Assembly (NCBI GenBank): GCA_011365025.1
Contig: RDOF01000005.1
Location: forward strand, 62,001 to 126,000
DNA from: Candidatus Thorarchaeota archaeon
GTDB taxonomy: Archaea > Asgardarchaeota > Thorarchaeia > Thorarchaeales > Thorarchaeaceae
Length of the DNA stretch: 64,000 nt
Direction of reading: 5' to 3'
Shown here: positions 63,942 through 64,000 of the stretch, in pieces
Layout of the letters: every line of letters starts with the position of its first letter
Position numbering within the stretch: the first letter of the stretch is position 1
Program-made: the position numbers and the translations under genes
The notes under the pieces: generated by a model
The model's database searches: none
What the model saw: the letters and a program-made list of their open reading frames with translations, nothing else
What the model was told of the DNA's origin: nothing

Positions 63942-64000
63942 TTGAGGGTTCAGCATGAGAGTTGGAAGGAATTGGCCAAGGCGATCGCTGGATCGGATGA
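63942..64000 (+). CDS. start of a gene cut by the right edge (unknown)
   Basis: A TTG at 63942 behind GGGAGAGAGAG opens a frame with protein-like, helical and charged composition (RVQHESWKELAKAIAGSD) to the window end. An ATG at 63955 in another frame is the alternative. About 19 codons are too few for any assignment. Confidence 0.35.
   Translation, partial: MRVQHESWKELAKAIAGSD

Overview
The window looks like archaeal DNA, most probably from an Asgard lineage (Thorarchaeia-like; an inference, since no rRNA or marker gene is present). The case rests on several points. There is an Arf/Ras-type small GTPase fused to a longin-like domain, in an operon with a longin-like winged-helix protein and a coiled-coil protein, plus another longin/roadblock-like protein nearby. 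There are also a TrmB regulator, an AN1-like zinc finger, a DUF35/thiolase pair, TATA-box promoters, frequent TTG/GTG starts and very large surface proteins. Genes are dense (about 50), sit on both strands, and have moderate G+C. No rRNA, tRNA, CRISPR array or insertion sequence was found.

Layout. 1-6220: the N-terminal part of a P-type ATPase, a membrane-anchored subtilase, a possible small RNA, an MFS transporter, a PHP phosphatase and a small membrane protein. 6238-10446: three TPR proteins (two are membrane-anchored tandem paralogues) and a GH36 alpha-galactosidase. 10456-14717: an FAH-family hydrolase divergent from a four-gene run made of a small protein, a decarboxylating beta-hydroxyacid dehydrogenase, and the large and small subunits of an aconitase-family dehydratase. 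14797-17470: an unknown membrane/exported protein and a longin-like protein. 17643-23371 (minus): acyl-CoA dehydrogenase, DUF35 protein, two small proteins, longin-GTPase, longin-wHTH and a thiolase homologue whose nucleophilic cysteine is replaced.

23482-37068 is one 4528-residue gene for a surface-anchored protein with about 26 tandem beta-rich repeats, three copies of a larger module, one membrane segment and an acidic, internally duplicated cytoplasmic tail. 37204-39314 encodes a biotin carrier protein and a carboxyltransferase of the 5S/pyruvate-carboxylase-B type. The matching 12S/PccB-type subunit lies at 51764-53311, so most parts of a biotin-dependent transcarboxylase or carboxylase are present, but no biotin carboxylase is seen.

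39435-50028 holds a C_GCAxxG redox protein, an M28 peptidase, an extended SDR, membrane proteins, an M19 dipeptidase, a patch of small genes (RHH, AbrB-like and zinc ribbons) and a beta-helix surface protein. 50246-64000 holds a G+C-rich, probably bacterial catalase, a SagB-type reductase, a DUF89 phosphatase, two divergent regulators sharing a pair of perfect 19-bp operators, a nucleoside phosphorylase, two methyltransferases, an exported metzincin-like protease, a CDF transporter with three C-terminal domains and the AN1-like protein. The overall picture is a heterotroph using CoA-linked acid metabolism, peptidases and glycosidases, with an elaborate exported surface and GTPase-based signalling or membrane regulation.
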